64,000 bases of DNA from Pseudomonas sp. ABC1 (GCF_013395055.1 NZ_CP058349.1:3471501-3535500); one strand, 5' to 3'; positions 19,461 to 28,679 are shown, counted from the first letter of the stretch. Numbers and translations: made by a program. Notes: a model not told the origin generated them from the sequence alone.

Positions 19461-20255
19461 ATGCGTAAGTGCCGTCATGCTCTGTCTCTGATCGCGCTCA
19501 GCCTGCCGCTTCATGCGCTGGCTGTGCCGGTTTCCGAGAGTGATTCGAGTGCTGCCTATGGCAGCTACCCGGTGACCAATACAGATGTGGGCGGTGCTTA
19601 TGCGGGGGGTGGGGCAACGGCCCCATCTTCCGCGCAAGGCATGCTGTTCATGCAACTGCAGCAGATGCAGCAGGAGATAGCGCAATTGCGCGGTCTGCTG
19701 GAAGAACAGCAGAACCAGATCCAACGCTTGCAACAGGAAGGCCTGGAGCGTTATCAGGATCTGGACCGTCGCGTATCGAGTGGGGCTCCAGCTTCATCCT
19801 CGACCGACCAGAATTCATCGAGTGGTAGCGCCCAGGGCGCTAGCGCTTCTACGGCACAAAATGCTTCGTCCGCTCCGGGGGATCCCGAGAAGGAAAAGCT
19901 GTTCTACGATGCCGCTTTCGACCTCATCAAAGCCAAGGACTTCGAAAAGGCCAGTCAGGCATTTTCGGCATTCCTGCGCCGTTATCCAGACAGTCAGTAT
20001 GCGGGTAACGCTCAATACTGGCTGGGTGAGGTGACCTTGGCCAATGGCGATCTGCAAGGTGCTGCACAGGCTTTCGCCAAAGTCGGCGAGACCTATCCGC
20101 AACACGGCAAGGTGCCCGATGCGCTCTACAAGCTGGCAGATGTCGAGATGCGCCTGGGCAATCGTGAAAAGGCCCAGGGGATTTTTCGCCAGGTCATTGC
20201 ACAGTACCCCAAGAGTTCGGCGGCCCAGCTTTCCCAGCGTCAACTGAACCGTTGA
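19461..20255 (+). CDS. cpoB: CpoB/YbgF, Tol-associated periplasmic TPR protein
   Basis: Coordinates PBP1B synthesis with Tol function. The 264-residue precursor has a signal peptide to about residue 22, a trimerising coiled coil (LQQMQQEIAQLRGLLEEQQN, about 55-90), a Ser/Ala-rich low-complexity linker (about 108-145) and TPR repeats (LFYDAAFDLIKAKDFEKA to the end). Last gene of the tol-pal operon. In P. aeruginosa queE and queC follow; here tRNA-Lys follows directly. Confidence 0.94.
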   Translation: MRKCRHALSLIALSLPLHALAVPVSESDSSAAYGSYPVTNTDVGGAYAGGGATAPSSAQGMLFMQLQQMQQEIAQLRGLLEEQQNQIQRLQQEGLERYQDLDRRVSSGAPASSSTDQNSSSGSAQGASASTAQNASSAPGDPEKEKLFYDAAFDLIKAKDFEKASQAFSAFLRRYPDSQYAGNAQYWLGEVTLANGDLQGAAQAFAKVGETYPQHGKVPDALYKLADVEMRLGNREKAQGIFRQVIAQYPKSSAAQLSQRQLNR

Positions 20256-20320
20256 GGTTTGTGCGTCTGCCCGGCTGACAGCAGGGCGACTCTGGTGATG
20301 CAATAAATTTCAGAAAAAAG

Positions 20321-20349
20321 TTTCAATTCTCCAGCGAAATCAGTATGAT
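20321..20349 (+). promoter_or_regulatory. candidate promoter of tRNA-Lys
   Basis: TATGAT at 20344-20349 has a weak TTTCAA 17 bases upstream and is followed by the GC-rich discriminator GCGCCCCGCG, a feature of stringently controlled stable-RNA promoters, 12 bases before the tRNA. Confidence 0.5.
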
Positions 20350-20361
20350 GCGCCCCGCGTT

Positions 20362-20436
20362 GGGTCGTTAGCTCAGTGGTAGAGCAGTTGGCTTTTAACC
20401 AATTGGTCGTAGGTTCGACCCCTACACGACCCACCA
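20362..20436 (+). tRNA. tRNA-Lys (anticodon TTT)
   Basis: The 75-base gene folds as a complete cloverleaf: acceptor GGGTCGT / ACGACCC, D arm GCTC...GAGC, anticodon stem GTTGG / CCAAT with loop CTTTTAA (anticodon TTT), T arm GTAGG TTCGACC CCTAC, discriminator A, and an encoded CCA. In other pseudomonads tRNA-Lys genes serve as genomic-island attachment sites; no repeat of the tRNA 3' end or integrase is seen in this window. Confidence 0.97.
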
Positions 20437-20441
20437 TATAC

Positions 20442-20469
20442 GCAAAGCCCTCCTCGTGAGGGTTTTTGC
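20442..20469 (+). terminator. terminator after tRNA-Lys
   Basis: GCAAAGCCCTC pairs with GAGGGTTTTTGC around CTCGT, with Ts built into the 3' arm; five bases after the CCA end. Confidence 0.8.
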
Positions 20470-20640
20470 ATTTCTGGTGGCAGGAAATGCTCTCGATGCT
20501 GTGCTGAGCACAGGGCTTCGATACGCCGCTGTCTGCTGCTCAGTGATCGTAGTGATAGCCATGGGTCGCTCTGGGTGTTCTGCGCTGACCGAGGAGGCTA
20601 GAATCTCCGGCCCGAGATTTCGATAAGCATCCGTTTCCCT

Positions 20641-23004
20641 ATGTCTTCAGCCCAGGCCGCCGCCGAACGTATCGCCCAGTTGCGCAGTGAACTGGATGCG
20701 CACAACTATCGCTACTACGTGCTCGATGATCCAGCAGTGCCGGACGCCGAATACGATCGGCTGTTCAACGAGCTCAAGGCCTTGGAGGCCGAGCATCCCG
20801 AGCTGGTCACTCCGGAGTCGCCGACCCAGCGGGTCGGCGGTCAGGCACTGGAGGCCTTCGGCCAGGTTCGGCATGAAGTGCCGATGCTCAGCCTTGGTAA
20901 TGCCTTCGAGGAGCAGGACCTGCAGGACTTCGACCGTCGTGTGCGCGAAGGGCTGGACCTGCCAGGCGGTGACCTGTTCGGCGATGGTGTTGCAGTTATC
21001 TACAGCTGTGAGCCGAAGCTCGATGGCCTTGCGGTCAGTCTGCTATACGAGAACGGTCAACTGGTACGCGGCGCCACCCGTGGCGACGGTACGACCGGCG
21101 AAGACATCACCAGCAACGTACGCACCGTGCGCAACATTCCATTGAAGCTGCAGGGCAGCGGCTGGCCGACGGTTCTGGAGGTGCGTGGCGAAATCTACAT
21201 GCCCAAGGACGGCTTCGAGGCGCTGAATGTGCGTCAACTGGAGGGCGGGGGTAAGCCTTTCGCCAACCCGCGTAATGCCGCCGCCGGCAGTCTGCGGCAG
21301 TTGAACCCTAAGATCACCGCTGATCGTCCGCTGGAACTATGTGCCTATGGTGTGGGCCGTAGCGATGGCGAGTTACCGTCGACTCACTTCGATATTCTCC
21401 AGGCACTGCGTGGCTGGGGATTGCCGATCAGCCGTGAGCTGAGGCGCGCGACGGGTGTTGCCGAGTGCCAGGCCTACTACCGTGATATCGGCGAGCGCCG
21501 CGATGCATTGCCCTATGAAATCGATGGCGTGGTGTTCAAGGTCGACTCAGTGCCTCAGCAGCGTGAGTTGGGCTTTCGTGCCCGGGAGCCGCGCTGGGCG
21601 ATCGCACACAAATTCCCGGCACGAGAAGAAATCACCGAGCTGCTCGGCGTGGAGTTCCAGGTGGGACGCACCGGGGCTATTACGCCGGTTGCGCGGCTGA
21701 GGCCGGTGCAGGTGGCGGGCGTAACGGTGTCCAATGCCAGTCTGCACAATATGGATGAAGTGGTGCGGCTTGGTGTGATGATCGGCGACAGTGTGATCGT
21801 GCGCCGTGCCGGGGACGTGATCCCACAGATCCTGGGGGTCGTCGCCGAGCGCCGGCCGGAAAATGCCGTGGCGATCCAGGTGCCAGAGTGCTGCCCGGTT
21901 TGTGGTTCGGCGGTCGAGCGCACGCAGTTGGTCAAGCGCAGCAAAGGGCGTTCCTCGACCAGTGACGGCTCCATTTATCGCTGTGTGGGGCGGCTGGCCT
22001 GCCAGGCGCAGTTGAAGCAGGCGATCATCCACTTCGTATCGCGCCGGGCGATGGATATCGATGGCCTGGGCGACAAGATCGTCGAGCAGTTGGTCGACAC
22101 GGGCCTCGTCGCATCTCCTGCCGATCTCTATGCGCTGTACTTCGAGCAACTGGTCGTACTCGATGGCTTTGCCGAACTGTCTTCACGCAACCTGCTGGCG
22201 GCTATCGATGCGAGCAGAACCCCGACCCTGGCGCGCTTCATCTATGCCCTTGGCATTCCCGATGTCGGCGAGGAAACCGCCAAACTGCTGGCCAGGGCGC
22301 TGGGTACGCTGGAGCGTATCGGCAAAGCGCTCCCTCAAGTGCTGACTTACTTGCCCGATGTCGGTCTGGAAGTGGCGCACGAGATCCATAGCTTCTTCGA
22401 GGATGAACACAACAGCGGTGTTATTGCTGCGCTGATGGGGCATCTCACGTTGCAAGACGAAGGAGAGCTGCACCCGGAGTTCGCCGCGTCCACGACCCTG
22501 GCCGAACTGCTAGACAAGCTGGGCATTCCCTTTATTGCCAGTACGGGGGCGCAACGCCTGGCCGAGCGTTTCGGTAGCCTGGATGCCGTGGTCACGGCGG
22601 ATTGGCTCGACCTGCGCCAGGTCGAACGACTCAACGAAAAGGCCGCGAATTCCCTGCGCGACTTTTTCAGTGACGCGGCCAATACCGCACGAGCCAAGGC
22701 CATAGAGGCCCAGTTGCTTGAGTTCGGTATGCATTGGCAGAGCGAGAAGAAGGTGGCGCAGGGGCTGCCGCTGGTGGGGCAGACCTGGGTGTTGACGGGC
22801 ACCCTGGAAAGCTTGAGTCGCGATGTGGCCAAGCAGCGCCTGGAGGCTTTGGGTGCGAAGGTTGCGGGCTCTGTGTCCGCCAAGACCAGCGTGGTCGTTG
22901 CCGGGCCGGGCGCTGGTTCCAAACTGGGAAAGGCCAGGGAGCTGGGCGTCAATATATTGGATGAAGAAGCCTTTCTGGCCGAGCTCGCCCGATTGGCACC
23001 GTAA
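20641..23004 (+). CDS. ligA: NAD-dependent DNA ligase LigA
   Basis: Seals nicks in replication and repair using NAD. In 787 residues: the NMN-binding Ia helices (NYRYYVLDDPAVPDAEYD), the adenylation domain with catalytic Lys126 in EPKLDG, the OB domain (GRTGAITPVARLRPV), a four-cysteine zinc finger starting ECCPVCGSAVE, helix-hairpin-helix repeats (MDIDGLGDKI, LGIPDVGEETAK) and a C-terminal BRCT domain (VLTGTLESLSRDVAKQRLE). Slightly longer than the E. coli enzyme (671), as usual in pseudomonads, because of extra linker in the HhH region. Stands alone after tRNA-Lys; zipA is not next to it here. Confidence 0.97.
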   Translation: MSSAQAAAERIAQLRSELDAHNYRYYVLDDPAVPDAEYDRLFNELKALEAEHPELVTPESPTQRVGGQALEAFGQVRHEVPMLSLGNAFEEQDLQDFDRRVREGLDLPGGDLFGDGVAVIYSCEPKLDGLAVSLLYENGQLVRGATRGDGTTGEDITSNVRTVRNIPLKLQGSGWPTVLEVRGEIYMPKDGFEALNVRQLEGGGKPFANPRNAAAGSLRQLNPKITADRPLELCAYGVGRSDGELPSTHFDILQALRGWGLPISRELRRATGVAECQAYYRDIGERRDALPYEIDGVVFKVDSVPQQRELGFRAREPRWAIAHKFPAREEITELLGVEFQVGRTGAITPVARLRPVQVAGVTVSNASLHNMDEVVRLGVMIGDSVIVRRAGDVIPQILGVVAERRPENAVAIQVPECCPVCGSAVERTQLVKRSKGRSSTSDGSIYRCVGRLACQAQLKQAIIHFVSRRAMDIDGLGDKIVEQLVDTGLVASPADLYALYFEQLVVLDGFAELSSRNLLAAIDASRTPTLARFIYALGIPDVGEETAKLLARALGTLERIGKALPQVLTYLPDVGLEVAHEIHSFFEDEHNSGVIAALMGHLTLQDEGELHPEFAASTTLAELLDKLGIPFIASTGAQRLAERFGSLDAVVTADWLDLRQVERLNEKAANSLRDFFSDAANTARAKAIEAQLLEFGMHWQSEKKVAQGLPLVGQTWVLTGTLESLSRDVAKQRLEALGAKVAGSVSAKTSVVVAGPGAGSKLGKARELGVNILDEEAFLAELARLAP

Positions 23005-23121
23005 GCGCCGCACTTCGGTGCCACGGTCAGATGCACGCTCACCCTGAAAGGTTTGCTGGCGCGTCATCGGCGTACTAAGTCTGGACATCCACTACCGTGC
23101 CGCCTATCGTTCGTGCCGGTC

Positions 23122-23148
23122 GCGCGGCCCGCAGTGGCCGCGCTTTCT
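23122..23148 (+). terminator. terminator after ligA
   Basis: GCGCGGCC and GGCCGCGC form a perfect eight-base GC stem with a six-base loop followed by TTTCT. Confidence 0.7.
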
Positions 23149-23189
23149 CATGGCCTCCATGGCTGTCATATACGACTAGAGATCTGTCT

Positions 23190-23744
23190 ATGAAAAACTC
23201 CCTTGCCATCACTATTGGTGCGGCCCTGGCCATTGCGGCTGGCTCGGCTTCGGCTTTCAACCTGGGCGAAGCAGCCAAGCTGGCCTCGACAGTCACTGGC
23301 AACCAAACCATCGCGGAAAACACGGAAACCCTCGAGCTGCTCAACACGCTCTCGAACCTGAACGTTTCCCCGCAGCAGGCTGCTGGCGGCACCACTGCTT
23401 TGCTGAAGTTGGCCGAAAACAAACTGAGCGCTACCGATTACGCGCAACTGGCCTCGGAAGTTCCTGGCCTGGAGCACCTGGGCGCCAATGGCACGCTCGG
23501 GCAACTGAGCTCGCTGGGCGGTAGCCTGCTCGGCAAGAAAGACAGCTCGTCCAACGCAGTCACCAGCGCCCTGGGCAGTGTGCAGACCATGCAGGACGTC
23601 AACAAAGCCTTCTCGGCGCTTGGTATGGATAGCTCCCTGGTAGGTCAGTTCAGCCCGATCATCCTGCAATACCTCGGCAAGCAGGGGCTTTCCAACTCGC
23701 TGCTGCAAAACCTGTCGGGTATCTGGGGCGTAAGCGGTTCCTGA
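23190..23744 (+). CDS. secreted DUF2780-like protein
   Basis: A 184-residue exported protein: signal peptide MKNSLAITIGAALAIAAGSASA (cleavage after ASA, residue 22), then a helical, Ala/Leu/Ser-rich domain (NLNVSPQQAAGGTTALLKLA, YAQLASEVPGLEHL, ALGMDSSLVGQFSPIILQYL). The pattern matches the DUF2780 family (VcgC/VcgE-like) found in many gamma-proteobacteria, with no known function; it is probably periplasmic. The ATG at 23190 gives a normal signal peptide. Monocistronic, with terminators before and after. Family call moderately sure. Confidence 0.75.
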   Translation: MKNSLAITIGAALAIAAGSASAFNLGEAAKLASTVTGNQTIAENTETLELLNTLSNLNVSPQQAAGGTTALLKLAENKLSATDYAQLASEVPGLEHLGANGTLGQLSSLGGSLLGKKDSSSNAVTSALGSVQTMQDVNKAFSALGMDSSLVGQFSPIILQYLGKQGLSNSLLQNLSGIWGVSGS

Positions 23745-23757
23745 TACAAGCATCACT

Positions 23758-23783
23758 GCAGGGGGAGTGTTGTCTCTCCCTGC
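23758..23783 (+). terminator. hairpin after the DUF2780 gene
   Basis: GCAGGGGGAG pairs with CTCTCCCTGC (one G-T pair) over a six-base loop, 14 bp past the stop; no T run. Confidence 0.6.
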
Positions 23784-24264
23784 ACGCTCTCGTTCATGTC
23801 CTTTCCACCTACGGCACAACCTACTGTGCTGGTCCCGATACTGCTGGATGTGTGAAGCCCCAGTTCCTGTCTTTACGGCATAGTCCGTAATGGGCTCATC
23901 CATGCCAGTAGTCACTCCTGCTTTTGCCATATGTGTCCGGCCAGGCCGTATTGCTTGCCCTCAATGAATGCTCTAGCCCGCGCTTTCCACGCAAGGCAAG
24001 TTCAATAAATGTATCGAAACGGAACCAGTCATGCGCGAAGTGGTCCAGAACAGGTCCGAACACGTCTTGACTGGGTTTGTTTAGGTCGAGCTGTGGCTAA
24101 TTGCTATCATCTTGTGGGGATTAGAGTCAAAAAACCGGCAAATTTGGATGCTTAAAAAAGCGCTATCCATGGACCAAGCATGTAAAATTACCGATTTGAA
24201 TTTACGCTCTTCGGGGTGTTTTAGAGATTAATTCTCATTAATTTGCAAAAGGGATATGCAGTAG
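23784..24264. other. intergenic transition into the O-antigen locus
   Basis: No gene seen. GC content falls from about 24.05 kb onward (ATTGCTATCATCTTGTGGGG to AATTCTCATTAATTTGC), marking the left boundary of the variable locus; the promoter of the wzz-like gene should be here. I looked for a JUMPstart/ops element (GGCGGTAGCGTG or close) and saw none. Confidence 0.5.
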
Positions 24265-25797
24265 ATGCAAACTCATGCGAACACACCGCCACCCAGAGAG
24301 AACGATGAGATCGACCTGGGGCAACTGATGATGAACATCTGGGCCACGCGTGGCAGGGTTGCGCTCTCCCTGCTGGCAGTCACTGCCATCTTCTGCGTTT
24401 ACCTGGCCGTAAGCTACTTCACCAGTCCCAAGCCCACGCGCTACAGCTACGTATTCGACCTTGCCTTCGAAGGGCTGCAGAACGGTAAGTTTCCAAATGG
24501 TTCACGCTTTCTGCTGAGCGATGTGATCAGTCCCACCGTCCTCAACCGCGTATACCGCAGTAATGAACTGGAAGGTTACGACCTGCCCGTCGATGACTTC
24601 CGCCGTAGTGTCAATATCCAGCCTTATGCCCCTGATTATTTATTGATCAAGGAGCGCTATGAGCGCCAACTGGCAGACAAAAAACTGGGTGCCAGTGATA
24701 TTGCCGAACTGCAACGCCAGATGAATGCCGACCTCAAGGCCGCTTCCAGCGGAAGTTTCCGCATCACTCTGCAACTACCCGACGGCAAGACACTGCCCGA
24801 CACAGTGGCCAGCAAGGTGTTGATGGATATCGGCAGTGTTTGGGGCAAGCGTGCAATCGATGAATTAGGCGTTCTCAAACCGTCATTGCCTGTTTACTCC
24901 GAGCGTATCTTCGATCAGGAACGTTTCGAGAATATCGACTACCTGATGAGTATGGACCTGTTGCTCAATAGCATCGAGCTGGTGCGCGGAAATATCAGTG
25001 CCTTGAAGAAAGAACCCAATGCCACCAACCTAGTGGATGAGGAGACCGGTTTTACCTTGGCTGACTTGGACAAAGCCATTCAGGATGTTGCTGATTATGA
25101 TATTCGCCAGATTGTCGACCCGATAAGGCAGTTGGGTATCTCGCGTAACAAACAGGTAGTTACCCTGCACTACACCCGCAGATTGGAAGACCTGCGTGAC
25201 GAAAAGCGCATATTGCTTGAGCGTGCCAAGGCCATTCGTAGTGTATTGCGTGACTATTCTCGAGAAATCCAGAGCGATGGTTCAAGTGCTGTAGCCAGTA
25301 ATCAGAATAACCTTGTGCCTCAATTGGGTGATGCCTTTCTCGATCGCCTGCTGGAAGTTTCTCGCCAGGGTAGCGATCTGGAGTTCCGTCAAAAGTTGAT
25401 GGCGGAAGTGCTGGAGTTTGAGAACAAGGCCATCGATAAGGAACGGGCCATCGCAGATATCGAAAAGACCCTCTTGGCGCTGGAAGGTGGCAGGGGAGAT
25501 GCCCAGGAGCTGCGTGATATTTATCTGAAGGAAGTGGCCGAGGTCTTGCCAAAGGTGTTGGATACATTGCGTGGTTATACGCAGGTTGTTGTGCGTCTGT
25601 ATGAAAAACAGGGGCGGCAGGTGGCAGGGAATACTAGCCAGTTGTTGGACGGGGTGGGCGGTTCGTTCGAGAGAAAGAGCCCAATTTTTATTTCTGATGA
25701 AAATATAAAAGTGCTGATGATTCTGCTGCTCTTGCTGGGTGTCGTCAGTGTGTTTATGAGCTTGTTTTTGGATATGGTTCGTCGGCGTAATAGTTAA
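24265..25797 (+). CDS. Wzz-like polysaccharide co-polymerase, atypically long
   Basis: Probably sets O-antigen chain length. The 510-residue protein has the co-polymerase topology: a cytoplasmic start (ENDEIDLGQLMMNIWATRGR, the usual Wzz N-terminal motif), a membrane helix at about 33-53, a large periplasmic, coiled-coil-rich domain (RRLEDLRDEKRILLERAKAI, then ALEGGRGDAQELRDIY) and a second membrane helix at about 480-502 ending in VRRRNS. It is much longer than typical Wzz (325-375), and the Pro/Gly-rich motif expected just before the second helix is missing; only SPIF remains. First gene of the locus. Exact partner (Wzy below) is inferred from position. Confidence 0.78.
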   Translation: MQTHANTPPPRENDEIDLGQLMMNIWATRGRVALSLLAVTAIFCVYLAVSYFTSPKPTRYSYVFDLAFEGLQNGKFPNGSRFLLSDVISPTVLNRVYRSNELEGYDLPVDDFRRSVNIQPYAPDYLLIKERYERQLADKKLGASDIAELQRQMNADLKAASSGSFRITLQLPDGKTLPDTVASKVLMDIGSVWGKRAIDELGVLKPSLPVYSERIFDQERFENIDYLMSMDLLLNSIELVRGNISALKKEPNATNLVDEETGFTLADLDKAIQDVADYDIRQIVDPIRQLGISRNKQVVTLHYTRRLEDLRDEKRILLERAKAIRSVLRDYSREIQSDGSSAVASNQNNLVPQLGDAFLDRLLEVSRQGSDLEFRQKLMAEVLEFENKAIDKERAIADIEKTLLALEGGRGDAQELRDIYLKEVAEVLPKVLDTLRGYTQVVVRLYEKQGRQVAGNTSQLLDGVGGSFERKSPIFISDENIKVLMILLLLLGVVSVFMSLFLDMVRRRNS

Positions 25798-26071
25798 TGC
25801 TTTACTACGTTTGATTTCAAGGTTTTTCGGCGCTCATTAAGGCTGGAGGCGATTAAATGATCCTGGCTAAGGATGCTGCTGAAGTAGTCAGAGAGCATTA
25901 GGCTAGTTTAGCTGTCCATAGAAACTTTAGTCGTTGTGTTAAGGTTTGGGTTGAATGTGCAACCAATATATTTTCTGGCCTCATTAAAGTGGTGTCGGAG
26001 AATACTAAATGTGTATTGATATTATCAATATACTGATGATAGTGGGTGGCCTGAGATGTTTAAGGATGTGT

Positions 26072-26491
26072 ATGAATAATAAGCTAGCTATATTTTTTTT
26101 CTGTGCTGTATTTTTGTCGGCCTGTGGTGAGACGGGGGAGCCAGTCAAGGTGACCGGCGATATGCCAAAAAGTTTGACTGCCATTTACTTTCGTGATGGC
26201 GTGGGGATAGATTTCGGTGCTTCTCCAGTAATGGATAGAGTTATCGATGATAAGGGGCGTAAACTTCGTGTTGTAACTTATCACCTTGATTCGGATATTA
26301 AAAATATTGACTCGGGCGTTTTTGCTATTCTTCAGTCGGAAGGGTATGAAAGGATAGAGGCTCCTAAGGGAACCAATGACCTGAGTGTTAAATACCGTAA
26401 TTCTTCCGGTACGATTTCTTTTCGTTATAAGGAACAAGTCTCTGAGGGTCTTGTGAAAAATATCCGACTGTACGTTTCCTGGCGGATTTGA
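26072..26491 (+). CDS. small lipoprotein of the O-antigen locus, copy 1
   Basis: A 139-residue lipoprotein: signal peptide NKLAIFFFCAVFLSAC with lipobox LSAC (Cys near residue 18), then a predicted beta-rich domain ending in VKNIRLYVSWRI. No known family recognised. Its second half aligns by eye with the lipoprotein gene at 36256-36705 (shared pattern FAxLxxxGYxR, then VxYxxS, then R...SW[RK]I), suggesting distant paralogues at both ends of the locus. AAGG lies six bases before the ATG at 26072. AT-rich, unlike the backbone. Its stop overlaps the 5' leader of ugd, suggesting an operon. Confidence 0.75.
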   Translation: MNNKLAIFFFCAVFLSACGETGEPVKVTGDMPKSLTAIYFRDGVGIDFGASPVMDRVIDDKGRKLRVVTYHLDSDIKNIDSGVFAILQSEGYERIEAPKGTNDLSVKYRNSSGTISFRYKEQVSEGLVKNIRLYVSWRI

Positions 26492-26493
26492 AT

Positions 26494-27705
26494 ATGAAGA
26501 TTGATAATACTTTGGATAAAATTAAAACTCGAGATTCACTTATAGGCGTCGTTGGCCTTGGCTATGTAGGGCTTTCCAATGCCGTGCTCCTTGCGCAGCA
26601 CAACAAGGTTATTGCGCTGGACATTGATCAAGCCAGAGTGGGCCTAGTCAATGACCACCAGTCGCCTATCGAAGACAGAGAAATTCAGCAATTTCTGGCC
26701 GAAAAAAAACTCGATCTGAAGGCAACTCTCGACAAGGAGGAGGCATACCGCAACGCTGCATTCGTGATTATCGCTACGCCTACCGACTACGATCCGCAAA
26801 GCAATTTTTTCAACACCCGCAGCGTCGAGGCGGTAATCGAGGACGTACTGGCGATCAATCCCGATGCGGTGATGGTGATCAAGTCCACTGTACCGGTTGG
26901 TTACACCAAGAGCGTCCGCGAGAAGTACAACACCGAGAACATCATCTTCTCGCCGGAGTTCCTGCGCGAAGGCAAGGCCCTGCACGATAACCTCTATCCC
27001 TCGCGGATCATTGTCGGCGAGCAGAGCGAGCGCGCCGAGGCGTTTGCCGAACTGCTGCAACAGGGCGCTATCAGGCAGGGTGTGGAGGTGCTGTTTACCG
27101 ACTCAACCGAAGCCGAAGCCATCAAGCTGTTCTCCAACACCTACCTGGCCATGCGCGTCGCCTATTTCAACGAATTGGACAGCTACGCCCAGGTGCATGG
27201 TCTGGATACCAAGCAGATTATCGAAGGGGTAGGGCTGGATCCGCGCATCGGCAGCCATTACAACAACCCGTCCTTTGGCTACGGCGGCTATTGCCTGCCC
27301 AAGGATACCAAGCAACTGCTGGCCAACTACGATCAGGTACCCAACAACCTGATCAAGGCCATCGTCGATGCCAACCGTACCCGCAAGGATTTCATAGCTG
27401 ACAGCATCCTGGCTCGCAATCCGAAAGTGGTTGGCATCTACCGCTTGGTCATGAAGTCCGGCTCCGACAACTTCCGCGCCTCGGCCATTCAGGGCGTGAT
27501 GAAACGTATCAAGGCCAAAGGGATCGAAGTGGTGGTATACGAGCCCGCGTTGCAAGAGGGCAGCTTCTTCCAGTCCCGGGTGATCAGCGACTTGAATGAA
27601 TTCAAGAATATAAGCGACGTGATCGTCGCCAATCGCGCCTCGGATGACCTGCAGGATGTAGCAGCCAAAATCTACACCCGCGATTTGTTTGGGAATGATG
27701 CATGA
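26494..27705 (+). CDS. ugd: UDP-glucose 6-dehydrogenase
   Basis: Oxidises UDP-glucose to UDP-glucuronate with 2 NAD. The 403-residue protein is of the short, E. coli Ugd type: Rossmann GVVGLGYVGLSN (about 18-29), central domain with the TVPVGYT and SPEFLREGKAL motifs, catalytic Cys267 in GYGGYCLPKDT, and a C-terminal UDP-binding domain (IYRLVMKSGSDNFRAS). ATG at 26494 chosen with GGCGGA seven bases upstream; a TTG two codons earlier is possible. It overlaps the epimerase gene by four bases, so the two run as a UDP-GalA pathway. GC content is higher than that of the wzx-wzy block. Confidence 0.95.
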   Translation: MKIDNTLDKIKTRDSLIGVVGLGYVGLSNAVLLAQHNKVIALDIDQARVGLVNDHQSPIEDREIQQFLAEKKLDLKATLDKEEAYRNAAFVIIATPTDYDPQSNFFNTRSVEAVIEDVLAINPDAVMVIKSTVPVGYTKSVREKYNTENIIFSPEFLREGKALHDNLYPSRIIVGEQSERAEAFAELLQQGAIRQGVEVLFTDSTEAEAIKLFSNTYLAMRVAYFNELDSYAQVHGLDTKQIIEGVGLDPRIGSHYNNPSFGYGGYCLPKDTKQLLANYDQVPNNLIKAIVDANRTRKDFIADSILARNPKVVGIYRLVMKSGSDNFRASAIQGVMKRIKAKGIEVVVYEPALQEGSFFQSRVISDLNEFKNISDVIVANRASDDLQDVAAKIYTRDLFGNDA

Positions 27706-28679
27706 AATACCTTGTAACCGGCGCTGCCGGCTTTATCGGCATGTACACAGCCAAGCGCCTGCTGGAGCAAGGCGAAGAAGTGGTCGGGCTGGATAATTTG
27801 AATGATTACTACGACCCGGTCCTCAAGGAGTACCGTTTAGCTCAACTGGCACCGCACCCAAATTTCCGTTTTGTAAAAATGGATCTGGCCGACCGCGACG
27901 GCATGGCGCAGCTGTTCAAGAGCGAACAGTTCACCCACGTCATCCACCTGGCCGCCCAGGCGGGGGTGCGTTACTCGCTGGAAAACCCCTTTGCCTACGT
28001 GGACAGCAACTTGGTGGGTACCCTGTGTATCCTCGAAGGCTGTCGCCATAACCCGGTACAGCACCTGCTGTATGCCTCCTCCAGTTCGGTCTACGGCATG
28101 AACGCTAAGATTCCGTTCAGCGAAACCGACCAGGTGGACAACCCCGTTTCCCTATACGCGGCTACCAAAAAGTCCAACGAGCTGATGGCGCACAGCTACT
28201 CCAAGCTCTACAAGATCCCCACCACCGGGCTGCGTTTTTTCACCGTCTACGGCCCCGCCGGCCGGCCGGATATGGCCCCCTGGCTGTTCACCGAAGCCAT
28301 CCTCAAAGGCGAGCCGATCAAGGTATTCAATCACGGCAAAATGCAGCGCGACTTCACCTACATCGACGACATCGTGGAAGGCATACTGCGCATCAACCAG
28401 CAGCCGCCTCAGGGGGAAATCCCCTACAGCTTGTTCAATATCGGTAACAACCAGCCTATTCAGCTGTCGCGCTTTATCCAGGCCATAGAAACCGCCTGCG
28501 GTAGACAGGCTGAAAAGGTGATGCTACCCATGCAGCCAGGGGATGTGGAGCGTACCTATGCTGACACCAGCAGGCTGGGAGAGAAGGTGGGCTATAAGCC
28601 GCAAATGGAAATTGAAGACGGGATAGCTAGATTTGTGAAGTGGTTTAAGGCATACAGTAATAATGACTACAAATCTTAA
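27702..28679 (+). CDS. UDP-glucuronate 4-epimerase
   Basis: Interconverts UDP-GlcA and UDP-GalA. The 325-residue SDR-family protein has the NAD motif TGAAGFIGMYTAKRL (6-20), the family segment NDYYDPVLKEYRL typical of GlcA epimerases, the Ser of SSSSVYG and catalytic Tyr152/Lys156 in YAATKK, and the substrate segment TVYGPAGRPDMAPWLF. Placement directly after ugd supports the substrate. The alternative, UDP-glucose or UDP-GlcNAc epimerase, is less likely given NDYYD and RPDMA. It overlaps the flippase gene by 17 bp. Confidence 0.88.
   Translation: MKYLVTGAAGFIGMYTAKRLLEQGEEVVGLDNLNDYYDPVLKEYRLAQLAPHPNFRFVKMDLADRDGMAQLFKSEQFTHVIHLAAQAGVRYSLENPFAYVDSNLVGTLCILEGCRHNPVQHLLYASSSSVYGMNAKIPFSETDQVDNPVSLYAATKKSNELMAHSYSKLYKIPTTGLRFFTVYGPAGRPDMAPWLFTEAILKGEPIKVFNHGKMQRDFTYIDDIVEGILRINQQPPQGEIPYSLFNIGNNQPIQLSRFIQAIETACGRQAEKVMLPMQPGDVERTYADTSRLGEKVGYKPQMEIEDGIARFVKWFKAYSNNDYKS

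Noticed and set aside
20240..20437. A 65-residue minus-strand frame starting VGRVGVEPTTNW
   Set aside because: It is antisense to tRNA-Lys, a well-known false gene call; the real feature is the tRNA.
20362..24264. Genomic island at tRNA-Lys
   Set aside because: No integrase, direct repeat of the tRNA end or foreign composition follows; ligA is next.
23784..24264. JUMPstart/ops element upstream of the O-antigen locus
   Set aside because: Neither GGCGGTAGCGTG nor a close match is present.
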